Shown here piece by piece: positions 44,401 to 51,427 of a stretch of 64,000 nucleotides of DNA. The notes under the pieces were generated by a model, which was not told where the DNA came from, did not search any database, and saw only the letters and a list, made by a program, of their open reading frames with translations. Location: contig NZ_JRYR02000002.1 of the NCBI RefSeq assembly GCF_000807855.2, positions 759,756-823,755 of the forward strand, in the 5' to 3' direction. Origin of the DNA: Flammeovirga pacifica. GTDB taxonomy: Bacteria; Bacteroidota; Bacteroidia; Cytophagales; Flammeovirgaceae. Both the position numbers and the translations under genes were made by a program. Within the stretch, counting starts at the first letter, position 1, and each line of letters begins with the position of its first letter.

Positions 44401-44553
44401 ATGAAAATCCAAGTATTCCTTATCTTATCTTTAATTGTATCCGCAATTCTTTATCTACTAAACCCATTATTATTAATACTAGTATGGATATTTCATCTTA
44501 TTTTTCATAAAAGAATTTTTAATTCCGTTTTTGATTTGTTTAATATGAAGTAA
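44401..44553 (+). CDS. Small two-helix membrane peptide (50 aa), possible
   Basis: A 50-codon frame from ATG at 44401 encodes MKIQVFLILSLIVSAILYLL, then a second hydrophobic stretch and a positively charged KR tail. The hydrophobicity looks like a membrane peptide. It has no recognisable family and no strong ribosome-binding site, which is not unusual in Bacteroidota. A strong plus-strand terminator at 44725-44760 implies that something on this strand is transcribed here. Confidence 0.4.
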   Translation: MKIQVFLILSLIVSAILYLLNPLLLILVWIFHLIFHKRIFNSVFDLFNMK

Positions 44554-44609
44554 TATTATTTCTAAATAGAATATATTCCCTAGAAGCTACTTCATTTATA
44601 TAAAAAAGG

Positions 44610-44705
44610 ATGAACACTAAATTGACTCCTCTTAAAAAAGAATTGAATGAAATTGGAAAGATGGTAATGCAAGCAAATGGTGCTTGGGTTGAGGGGATGG
44701 AGTAA
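44610..44705 (+). CDS. 31-aa peptide frame, possible
   Basis: Begins MNTKLTPLKKELNEIGKMVM and ends AWVEGME, stop at 44703-44705, 20 bases before a strong terminator. The purine-rich AAAAAGG just before the ATG resembles a weak ribosome-binding site. It is only 31 codons, so chance is a serious alternative. It lies behind the 50-aa frame in the same direction. Confidence 0.33.
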   Translation: MNTKLTPLKKELNEIGKMVMQANGAWVEGME

Positions 44706-44724
44706 ATTTTATTCTAAATAATAC

Positions 44725-44760
44725 ATCAGCCCATGATGAATTCATGGGCTGATCTTATTT
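44725..44760 (+). terminator. Perfect 12-bp terminator hairpin
   Basis: ATCAGCCCATGA (44725-44736) and TCATGGGCTGAT (44742-44753) form a perfect stem with a 5-base loop followed on the plus strand by a T-rich tract. The minus side has weaker T content but could also end the deiminase-fusion transcript (stop at 44772). Confidence 0.7.
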
Positions 44761-44771
44761 TTTAATTTGAT

Positions 44772-46250
44772 TTAGTTTACCCAAGAAATACAATTAATCA
44801 AACCTCCCTGCATTACTACCTCATTTATATTAATAGGTTCTATCTTTTTCTCTGGATATAATTTAGATATAACTTCCAAAGCTTCATTATCTTTATTCCC
44901 TTCAACCTCAAAAATTGGAAAAAGAACAATCTCATCAAATACTAAAAAATTGGTATAAATACCAATGGCACACTCTGGAGTCTTATCTTTCCCTCTATAA
45001 TCAAACCAAGGCATTTCAACATAATCCCACCCAAGTTGATCATTCATTTTAAGAAAGCTATCTCTGATATATTTGAAGTCATTTCCCAACTCATTTACCA
45101 CCAACAAACCTTCTCGAATTATTCTAAGGTAACCATCAATATGACCGGTCATATCTTCAGTCATATCTCTTACAAAATAAGATTTTACACCTAAAACCTT
45201 TTCAATGTTTTTGATGACTTCTTCCTTTGGTAAAGGTAGATTTTCTTTAAAGATTCTTTCTGTTAAAATAGCAGTATCACCAAGTAATTCAATATTACCT
45301 CCATCAAGATTAATACCTGAATATATTGCTGAAATATTATTACTTGTGTTAACTACTGTTGGATCAGATTGTAATTGAGGGTTATTTCTTAGGTAACTAG
45401 GTTCGTATCTAAACTGTACTAATTCTCCTTTTGATGTTTTAATTGGCATATAATCTCTACACCATATATCATTAGTCACCTCTAAAAAAGAAGGAGATAT
45501 CTGATATTTATCTAGCACTCTCTTAATTGTATTCCATACCTTGGGGTATTCTTTTATTAATAATTTAGAAAGATACAACTGAGAGGATTTTACCTTTTTA
45601 CTTTTTTGAATTGAAAATTGATTATGAAAAGCTTTTCTGTATGTGTCTACTTTAAACTCTTGGACTGCACGAGTTGAGTTTACATATTTATCTCTTTGCT
45701 TTATAAACTCTTTGTTGTTACTTATCCCAATATTTGCTTGTCCTGATGGAGAAAATAATACTTTCCCTACTATCTCTCTACCAAAATATTTTGCATCAAT
45801 TTTAAATTCTCTTTTAGAATCTAATTCAGACTTTATAGAAAAGACATCACAAAAAAGTTTTGCAGCTCCATTCTTATTAAAGCCACTTGTGAAAAAGATT
45901 TCAGTGATTAGAGAGTTTCTGATTCCTTCTTCAATCATCTCAGAATTCAGTTCTAAATTTTCTAAAAGGGCATCTTGAGTTACACTATCATGCGCTCTTT
46001 CACAACTAAGGATTATATCTGAAATCCAAACATTATTTTTTCGTAAAGTCTTCTCAATGGATGTTCGGCTGTCAAACTTTTGGTCTGGAAATGCTTCTGC
46101 TAAAATTCCCCAAATTGTCACTTTATTACCATAGAAAAAATTGATTTTAAAATCATCAGTTTTATGTGGATGAATAGTTCCTAAAATCAAAGAAGTATTA
46201 CTTTGCCTGTAGGGAAACTGATCAATGTATTGATGTGTTGTCTTTATCAT
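44772..46250 (-). CDS. UDG-like glycosylase fused to peptidylarginine/agmatine-deiminase domain
   Basis: 492-aa two-domain protein. Residues 1-190 resemble the TDG/MUG branch of uracil-DNA glycosylases: SLILGTIHPHKTDDFKINFF (motif 1, 19-38), YGNKVTIWGILAEAFP, KNNVWISDIILSCERA, TEIFFTSGFNKNGA and the second motif LFSPSGQANIG (165-175). Residues 225-492 are a short-type PAD/agmatine deiminase with VTNDIWCRDYMPIKTSKG (Arg265, Asp266), NLDGGNIELLGD (Asp316), MTGHIDGYLRI (His370, Asp372) and the nucleophile Cys487 in QGGLINCIS. All deiminase catalytic residues are kept, but the usual His before the Cys is Asn. The fusion is unfamiliar to me. A second UDG-like gene lies just upstream, so both may form a DNA-targeting system. 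Confidence 0.8.
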   Translation of the reverse strand: MIKTTHQYIDQFPYRQSNTSLILGTIHPHKTDDFKINFFYGNKVTIWGILAEAFPDQKFDSRTSIEKTLRKNNVWISDIILSCERAHDSVTQDALLENLELNSEMIEEGIRNSLITEIFFTSGFNKNGAAKLFCDVFSIKSELDSKREFKIDAKYFGREIVGKVLFSPSGQANIGISNNKEFIKQRDKYVNSTRAVQEFKVDTYRKAFHNQFSIQKSKKVKSSQLYLSKLLIKEYPKVWNTIKRVLDKYQISPSFLEVTNDIWCRDYMPIKTSKGELVQFRYEPSYLRNNPQLQSDPTVVNTSNNISAIYSGINLDGGNIELLGDTAILTERIFKENLPLPKEEVIKNIEKVLGVKSYFVRDMTEDMTGHIDGYLRIIREGLLVVNELGNDFKYIRDSFLKMNDQLGWDYVEMPWFDYRGKDKTPECAIGIYTNFLVFDEIVLFPIFEVEGNKDNEALEVISKLYPEKKIEPININEVVMQGGLINCISWVN

Positions 46251-46374
46251 AATACTAACACCTTTATTAAATAATAATATATTTAAGAATAAAAATTAAC
46301 AGTATTCATTTTAAATTCAAGAGAACATACCCCTTGAATTGGTATATATAATAAATCGTGTTCAAGATTAATAT

Positions 46375-47073
46375 CTATTTTAATTTATAATTGTAGTACC
46401 AATCTTTTACTGCTAAAATTATATTATCAACATACTCTTCTTCTTTCATTACATATGATGGATGATAAGCATCAATAAATATTTTTTCTTTAGTAGGATA
46501 ATATATTCTTTCACCCATTTTCACAGGAGGTATTTCATCAAGCTTCAAATCATTATAAAAATGACATAAAGTATTACCACCTATTATTATATCAGGTTGA
46601 TAAGTATCGATTTGATGTAAAAGAAGGTCTTTATGTTTTGCATAGGCAGTACTAATGACTCTTTCATCAGAACTACTTTCTCCTGGTAGTTTTCGAATAT
46701 TAATGTACGCTATATTTTTCAATGCTTTCCAAACATCATTCTTTTGATTTATTTCTGGTAAATCTCCCCATTCCATAAAATTATTTAATATACCATATGT
46801 AGCATAGTTAACTTTTTTTAAAAGATTTTTTCCTGTAGAAGGTTGAGATGCCCAAGATTCCAAATTGTTAAACGCCTCATTTGAACTCCATCCACCTCCA
46901 GAGGGATCATGCGGTTCCTTCAAAATCCATAAAATTTTAAACTTAGCGTTTAAATACAATTCAGGATTGACTACACCATCACTTATAGGTTCAGTTCCTT
47001 CTTCATCAGGTGTAATAGCAAAAATTGATTTTTGGATTGCTTCTTCAGCAAGCATTAATTCTTTAACAGTCAT
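46375..47073 (-). CDS. UDG-superfamily-like protein
   Basis: 232-aa protein that resembles the uracil-DNA glycosylase superfamily: the motif-1 position ILWILKEPHDPSGGGWSS (47-64), a strand YINIRKLPGESSSDERV (123-139), DIIIGGNTLCHFYNDL and the motif-2 position FIDAYHPSYVMK (199-210) with a His where UDGs place their catalytic His. The match is by pattern and not strong enough for a family name. It has no signal and is cytoplasmic. It runs in the same direction as the UDG-deiminase fusion (124-base gap) and behind a WYL regulator with a 9-bp palindrome between, so it may be the first regulated gene. Confidence 0.62.
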   Translation of the reverse strand: MTVKELMLAEEAIQKSIFAITPDEEGTEPISDGVVNPELYLNAKFKILWILKEPHDPSGGGWSSNEAFNNLESWASQPSTGKNLLKKVNYATYGILNNFMEWGDLPEINQKNDVWKALKNIAYINIRKLPGESSSDERVISTAYAKHKDLLLHQIDTYQPDIIIGGNTLCHFYNDLKLDEIPPVKMGERIYYPTKEKIFIDAYHPSYVMKEEEYVDNIILAVKDWYYNYKLK

Positions 47074-47103
47074 GATTCAATAGTTTAATTTGTAGATATA
47101 GTT

Positions 47104-47111
47104 CAAAGGTA
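47104..47111 (-). promoter_or_regulatory. Candidate -7 element for the UDG-like genes
   Basis: On the minus strand TACCTTTG (complement of CAAAGGTA) is a perfect TAnnTTTG. It lies 31 bases before the ATG at 47073. The palindrome at 47120-47142 covers the place where the -33 element would be, so a repressor there could block the promoter. Confidence 0.42.
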
Positions 47112-47119
47112 TACTAGGA

Positions 47120-47142
47120 GGTAGGAAAAAATGTTTCCTACC
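47120..47142 (-). promoter_or_regulatory. 9-bp inverted repeat, possible WYL operator
   Basis: GGTAGGAAA (47120-47128) and TTTCCTACC (47134-47142) are exact complements with a 5-base spacer, immediately after the WYL-gene stop and 9 bases upstream of the candidate -7 of the UDG-like gene. No U-run follows the stem, so an operator is more likely than a terminator. Confidence 0.48.
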
Positions 47143-48018
47143 CTAATAATATGTTGATATTTTTTTTATTTGCTCATTAATCATCTTTCTTAATGATTCT
47201 GGTGACTCTACTTTTACTTCTTTTCCATAATAAAGAATTCTATAAATAAGGTCTTCATTAATTCTTAACTGATACTTAAATGTTGTCCATTTTTCATTAG
47301 TTTTTTCAGTATTCAATTTTTGAGACTTATGAAATGGGACTTTCGTTATATAAGGAGTTTTCTTTGTTGAAAAAGATAATATTACTTCTTCTATTTCTCC
47401 ATTTGAAAATACTCCAATAGAATTCTCATATAAATTAATTATCTCACTTTCTATATTGATATTTCTTTTATAGCTCTCCTCCATAGCTATTGGTGATTGT
47501 ACCCTATCCACACCATAACACCTTATACCATATTTAGTAGGATCATTATCTTTAATACCTATCAAATACCAACGCTGTTGATATTGCTTGATAAAGTAAG
47601 GTTGTAGAATTACTTTAAATTGATTTGACTGATCAAACTTTTCATAAATAAACTCAACCTTTTGTTCCTTTTTTAAAGCATCAAAAAATAAAGGGAGATA
47701 GCCTATATTATTATTTTTATCATTTTGAGAAGAATCTAACATCAAAAATTTTTTATTCTCAATATTAGTTAAGACTTCTTTCTCTATTCCTCTGGTCATG
47801 AAACCATAAAAGTCATTTTTTTCAATTGTTTCTTTAGTAATTGAGTAAAAATATTCTTTATCAATGTTTATCTCAAGACCATAATTTTTATATAATTCTT
47901 TTTTATAATTCCTTAATGTTCTTTCACTTATTTCTAGGTAATCACATAGTTGTTTGGCTTTATATGACTTCCCTGATTTTAGTTTTTCTACAAGTTTATA
48001 AAGTTGCTTCTGATTCAA
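47143..48018 (-). CDS. HTH/WYL-domain transcription regulator
   Basis: 291-aa regulator with an N-terminal winged helix (KAKQLCDYLEISERTLRNYK, about 20-39) and a WYL ligand-binding domain whose name-giving residues lie in QYQQRWYLIGIKDND (about 144-158), followed by a C-terminal WCX-like segment. The frame has a TTG as its only plausible start (48018); an in-frame TAG lies just upstream. WYL proteins sense single-stranded DNA or nucleotides and often control defence genes. It precedes the UDG-like gene in the same direction and follows an EcsC-TerB gene, and a palindrome after it fits repression. Confidence 0.84.
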   Translation of the reverse strand: MNQKQLYKLVEKLKSGKSYKAKQLCDYLEISERTLRNYKKELYKNYGLEINIDKEYFYSITKETIEKNDFYGFMTRGIEKEVLTNIENKKFLMLDSSQNDKNNNIGYLPLFFDALKKEQKVEFIYEKFDQSNQFKVILQPYFIKQYQQRWYLIGIKDNDPTKYGIRCYGVDRVQSPIAMEESYKRNINIESEIINLYENSIGVFSNGEIEEVILSFSTKKTPYITKVPFHKSQKLNTEKTNEKWTTFKYQLRINEDLIYRILYYGKEVKVESPESLRKMINEQIKKISTYY

Positions 48019-48100
48019 AGTTTTCTTATTCTAATTTAGAAGAGATTTCCTTATTTTTGGATTTAAAAATATTGGGTCTTTAAATATACATGTGACATTA

Positions 48101-49255
48101 TCAATTTAAAAGTTCATTTACTTCATTCTCAATATCTAACTGTTTACTAATTTCTTTAATGTATAATTTTTCTCTTAGATCAAAATTTCCATCAATTTTA
48201 GATAATTCCAATAAAATTGTAATTAATGAAATGCTTTCAAATGATTCAGATTTTAAAAGTTTAAAATCAATATTTAAAAATTGAACTGATTTCATATCGT
48301 CAATTAATGTTATTTTTTTTTCAAATGCTATTTCACTTTTTTCAATAATATTTAAAATAAATTTTTCTTCTTGGGGATGTATTTCTTTATCTACCTTCAT
48401 TAAATTTATTAAACATTTTATTTTTTCAAGCTCTAGAAAATCTTTATTATCAGCCTCTAATACTTCTTCAACATTTTCAATAATAATACTATTTTCGATT
48501 TCATTAACGGTTGCTTGTGGTAATTCTTTTAAGTGTATAATAAGTTTATTTGACATCAATTTCATTGTTGCCAGAGAAATTCCTCCCGATATAACACCTC
48601 CTAAGATTGGTATAGATTTAGATACACTTAGAGCAAATGAATCCTTTGTAACTTTTAAACCTATCCATTTACCAACTTCTTTTGATATATTATATATACC
48701 ATACTTCGTTAATGCTTTTTGAGGTAATCTTTTTACAACTTCCTTAGCCATATTTTCAGAAAGAGCCATAATTGCTTTGTTGGCTTGTGAAGAGCCAAAC
48801 ATAACTCCAAAAAATAATGATAAAACTAACAATGATTCGTCACTAACCGTCCCATCCTCTTCCGCATCAAAAATTTCAGACCACCCGTACAAATAAGCTA
48901 ATTTTTGTATTAGTTGGATAGATTGAAAATAAAACTGTGTTAAATCAGCAGGAATAGTTGCAGCCATTGCCCAACCACCAGGTATTCCAGCTAAAAAAGA
49001 TAGTCCAGTAATCTGAGCAGTCTGCCAATTTATACATGAATTGGCTACTTTGCCAATTATTTTGTTACTCACACCTGCAATACTTGGAGATGTTTCAATC
49101 ACTTTTTTTAGTTCAGAATCATTAAGGTACCGTGAAAATTGTTTACGTAAAAAATATTCTCTTTCAATTTTAGCCCCAGGAATTTTTAGAGATGTTTTCA
49201 AAATAGTAAACCAAAAATCTGTTTTTTCATTTTTAGAAATTGTATTTGTATTCAT
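48101..49255 (-). CDS. EcsC-like protein with C-terminal TerB-like domain
   Basis: 384-aa protein with two recognisable parts. Residues about 40-245 are EcsC-like: NSCINWQTAQITGLSFLAGI, PGGWAMAATIPADLTQFYFQ, LAYLYGWSEIFD, LLVLSLFFGVMFGSSQANKA and a glycine-rich hydrophobic stretch (SIPILGGVISGGISLATMK). Residues about 275-384 resemble TerB: CLINLMKVDKEIHPQEEKFI and ITILLELSKIDGNFDLREKL, each with the acidic loop of TerB helices. TerB domains occur in tellurite-resistance and phage-defence contexts and EcsC proteins affect membrane and secretion. It precedes WYL and follows a ruined type I restriction unit. Confidence 0.75.
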   Translation of the reverse strand: MNTNTISKNEKTDFWFTILKTSLKIPGAKIEREYFLRKQFSRYLNDSELKKVIETSPSIAGVSNKIIGKVANSCINWQTAQITGLSFLAGIPGGWAMAATIPADLTQFYFQSIQLIQKLAYLYGWSEIFDAEEDGTVSDESLLVLSLFFGVMFGSSQANKAIMALSENMAKEVVKRLPQKALTKYGIYNISKEVGKWIGLKVTKDSFALSVSKSIPILGGVISGGISLATMKLMSNKLIIHLKELPQATVNEIENSIIIENVEEVLEADNKDFLELEKIKCLINLMKVDKEIHPQEEKFILNIIEKSEIAFEKKITLIDDMKSVQFLNIDFKLLKSESFESISLITILLELSKIDGNFDLREKLYIKEISKQLDIENEVNELLN

Positions 49256-49293
49256 AAGTTTTGATATATTAATAATATTATAAATTAAGAAAA

Positions 49294-49821
49294 TTATCTC
49301 CCCACAATCCTCATCATCTGCTCCACCAAACTACTCTTAAAAACGTCATCTTTAATGTAACTTTTATACATATTGATTTCCTTACGACGTTGTTCTGCCA
49401 TTACCTCATCCATGATTTTTTGGAAGGCGATAAGTTTGTTTTGATCATCGGGGTTTTTTAAAAATTTCTTGATGAAGTCGGGATGTTCAGTGACTCTTTT
49501 TTTGAGGTTAAGCATTCTAACTCAGCTTTCTTCTGGAATATCCCCCCAACCCCTAATGTAACCGTCATAAAATGTTTGATGATCTCTTGAACCTTAGGAC
49601 TGAACCCCTGTAAGTATTCCATAAAGTTCGCTTCCAAAATCTGCATACTGTTCTTCTAATACTTCTTCTTTAGAATCTTCCAATATCGCATCCAAACGGC
49701 GTAAAACCGTCATGGGTAAGATAACATCTCTATATTTTCCTCAAACGTAAACATCTCTAAGACAGTCGTCTGCAATCGACCAAATAAAGGATACGATTTT
49801 GTTGTGGGAAGAATGGTTCAT
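49294..49821 (-). pseudogene. Remnant of a type I restriction-modification locus (hsdM/hsdR)
   Basis: On the minus strand a frame starts at the ATG at 49821: MNHSSHNKIVSFIWSIADDC then LRDVYV, the classical beginning of type I methyltransferase subunit HsdM. A TGA at 49741-49743 stops it (probably CGA to TGA), after which the same frame continues GKYRDVILPMTVLRRLDAIL and EDSKEEVLEEQ, then shifts frame near 49650 into NFMEYLQGFSPKVQEIIKHF. HsdM breaks off here, and about 30 codons later the sequence resembles the C-terminus of HsdR (FLKNPDDQNKLIAFQKIMDE, EQRRKEINMYKSYIKDDVFK) to the stop at 49294. The bulk of hsdM, hsdS and hsdR is missing. This is a decayed deletion remnant with no activity. 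Confidence 0.75.
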
Positions 49822-50009
49822 ATATATATACCTATTGTATTTTTTTGGCTTAAATTATAGTGATCTGAATATAGTGTAATTCAAAAAAATCTTCTAAAAC
49901 TTGCAACTTAATTTTACATGTATTAACATTGCAAGCAAATATTTTTTATACCAAGTGTATGTAAATAAGCTAACTATTTCATTGCACTGACTTAACGAAA
50001 CTATTCATC

Positions 50010-50504
50010 ATGTTATTAGAAGCAGACAAAACTGCACTCTTCAATAGAGTACTGTCTTTTTCGTGTACAACAGAAGAAGATACCCAAAAAACCTTTGATG
50101 GTATTCACCAAGAATACATTTACCACAATTCCTCTAGCGTGCTAAAGGAAATCTCTGCAGAGAAAAAGAAAACTCGTTTTGAAAGTAGAACTTCAGAATT
50201 GAACGAGAAGAAAAATCAATTGACTTATGTTGAGAATGAGTTAAGCAATATGGATGCTTCTCATTCAAAATATAAAGAGAAAATTGTCGAAAAAAATAAA
50301 CTGGTTGCGGATGTAAGCGAACTGGAATTAAAGTTAGAAAGAAATGACGGCATGGAAGTTTATTTCCAAGAGATTGATAACATTATGTTAGACGTTGAGA
50401 CCACTTTGCTTTTAGAACTTTTACATCAGATTAAAGATCACGCTTCTAGCAATACATGGACTTTAAATGATTATCAAATCAAAAATTTAGAGGTGGTTAT
50501 TTAA
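50010..50504 (+). CDS. Hypothetical coiled-coil protein
   Basis: 164-aa protein with no family that I recognise. Residues about 50-115 (KEISAEKKKTRFESRTSELN to ELELKLERN) are strongly charged with heptad spacing and should form a coiled coil. There is no signal or membrane segment. It is followed by a perfect terminator and then the IS30-type HTH gene. The 189-base gap to its left holds no gene and is AT-rich. Confidence 0.6.
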   Translation: MLLEADKTALFNRVLSFSCTTEEDTQKTFDGIHQEYIYHNSSSVLKEISAEKKKTRFESRTSELNEKKNQLTYVENELSNMDASHSKYKEKIVEKNKLVADVSELELKLERNDGMEVYFQEIDNIMLDVETTLLLELLHQIKDHASSNTWTLNDYQIKNLEVVI

Positions 50505-50569
50505 ATATAACTATAATGTAGGTGTTGAAATAGTAATGTATCACTCCTCTCCACCACAATTACAAACAT

Positions 50570-50609
50570 CCTTAAGAACATAGAGTTAGCCTTTGTTCTT
50601 AAGGTTTTT
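50570..50609 (+). terminator. Perfect terminator hairpin before the HTH gene
   Basis: CCTTAAGAAC (50570-50579) and GTTCTTAAGG (50595-50604) form a 10-bp stem followed by TTTTT. It ends the coiled-coil gene and lies only about 15 bases before the ATG at 50624, leaving little room for a promoter for the HTH gene. Read-through or leaderless control is possible. Confidence 0.7.
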
Positions 50610-50623
50610 CCATTATTAATATC

Positions 50624-51181
50624 ATGGCCCATTTTACTTTAGCCCAAAGAGAACAGTTAGCATATTTACTCCAACATGGAGGAAGTAAACAGCGCATTGC
50701 CGAAGTACTAGGGGTACATCTCTCCACCTTATATAGAGAAATAAAAAGAAATAGTATTGATGGACAATACAATGCTACAAAAGCTCATAACCTTGCACTT
50801 GCCCGTAAAAAAGTAGTGGGTAGCTTAAATAAAACATCCGCTTTTATCTCACCCAAAAGAAAAAATAAATACGAGCTGTATGCCGATCGAAGATACATTT
50901 ATTGGCATTCTGATTCCCCATCTGTCCGAAAGTCCTACATTTTTGTACGTTGGCATTTTGGAGCAAAATATCACCGATATAAAATCCGTTTAGAATTTGA
51001 AAAAATATACCACTATCTCAAAGATCTCCCATTATTACAAACACTGATTGAAGTGGTAGCGCAAAAATCCATCGTATCTACTCCTTCATTTAATGTCTAC
51101 AAATCAAAACCCCATCAAGAAACTAAGATGATTCAGTGGTATACAAAAGTAGTGTATCACAATTACCTAAGGGTGGCGTAA
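50624..51181 (+). CDS. Orphan IS30-type HTH protein lacking the transposase domain
   Basis: 185-aa protein whose first 70 residues match the helix-turn-helix of IS30-family transposases (FTLAQREQLAYLLQHGGSKQ and RIAEVLGVHLSTLYREIKRN). IS30 transposases are about 330-380 aa with a DDE domain; here residues 75-185 are different (YADRRYIYWHSDSPSVRKSY, FGAKYHRYKIRLEFEKIYHY), with no Asp/Asp/Glu pattern. It could be a domesticated DNA-binding protein or a recombined fragment. No terminal inverted repeats are visible around it. Confidence 0.6.
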   Translation: MAHFTLAQREQLAYLLQHGGSKQRIAEVLGVHLSTLYREIKRNSIDGQYNATKAHNLALARKKVVGSLNKTSAFISPKRKNKYELYADRRYIYWHSDSPSVRKSYIFVRWHFGAKYHRYKIRLEFEKIYHYLKDLPLLQTLIEVVAQKSIVSTPSFNVYKSKPHQETKMIQWYTKVVYHNYLRVA

Positions 51182-51325
51182 TATTCTATATATTACAGCT
51201 TTTTAGTCTTCATTGGCACAAAAGTGTATCATTCCTTTCAAAAGTCACATAGAATTTTTGGTGTCTTTCTAAAAATGGTTTATCGTTAGAATTTTAGACG
51301 TTTTTATTAGTATTCACCCAAAAAT

Positions 51326-51373
51326 AAAAAGGGAAGGTGGCTCAATATAGAATGAGTCACCTTCCCTTTTTTA
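51326..51373. terminator. Strong bidirectional terminator
   Basis: AAAAAGGGAAGGTGGCTCA (51326-51344) pairs with TGAGTCACCTTCCCTTTTT (51353-51371) with one mismatch and an 8-base loop. It lies between convergent genes, the HTH protein on the plus strand and GH92 on the minus strand, and suits both. Confidence 0.75.
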
Positions 51374-51427
51374 TGCTTTTAGGCACTTTCGCATTTGCTC
51401 ACGATTTAGAATGGAAGAGAACCAAAT

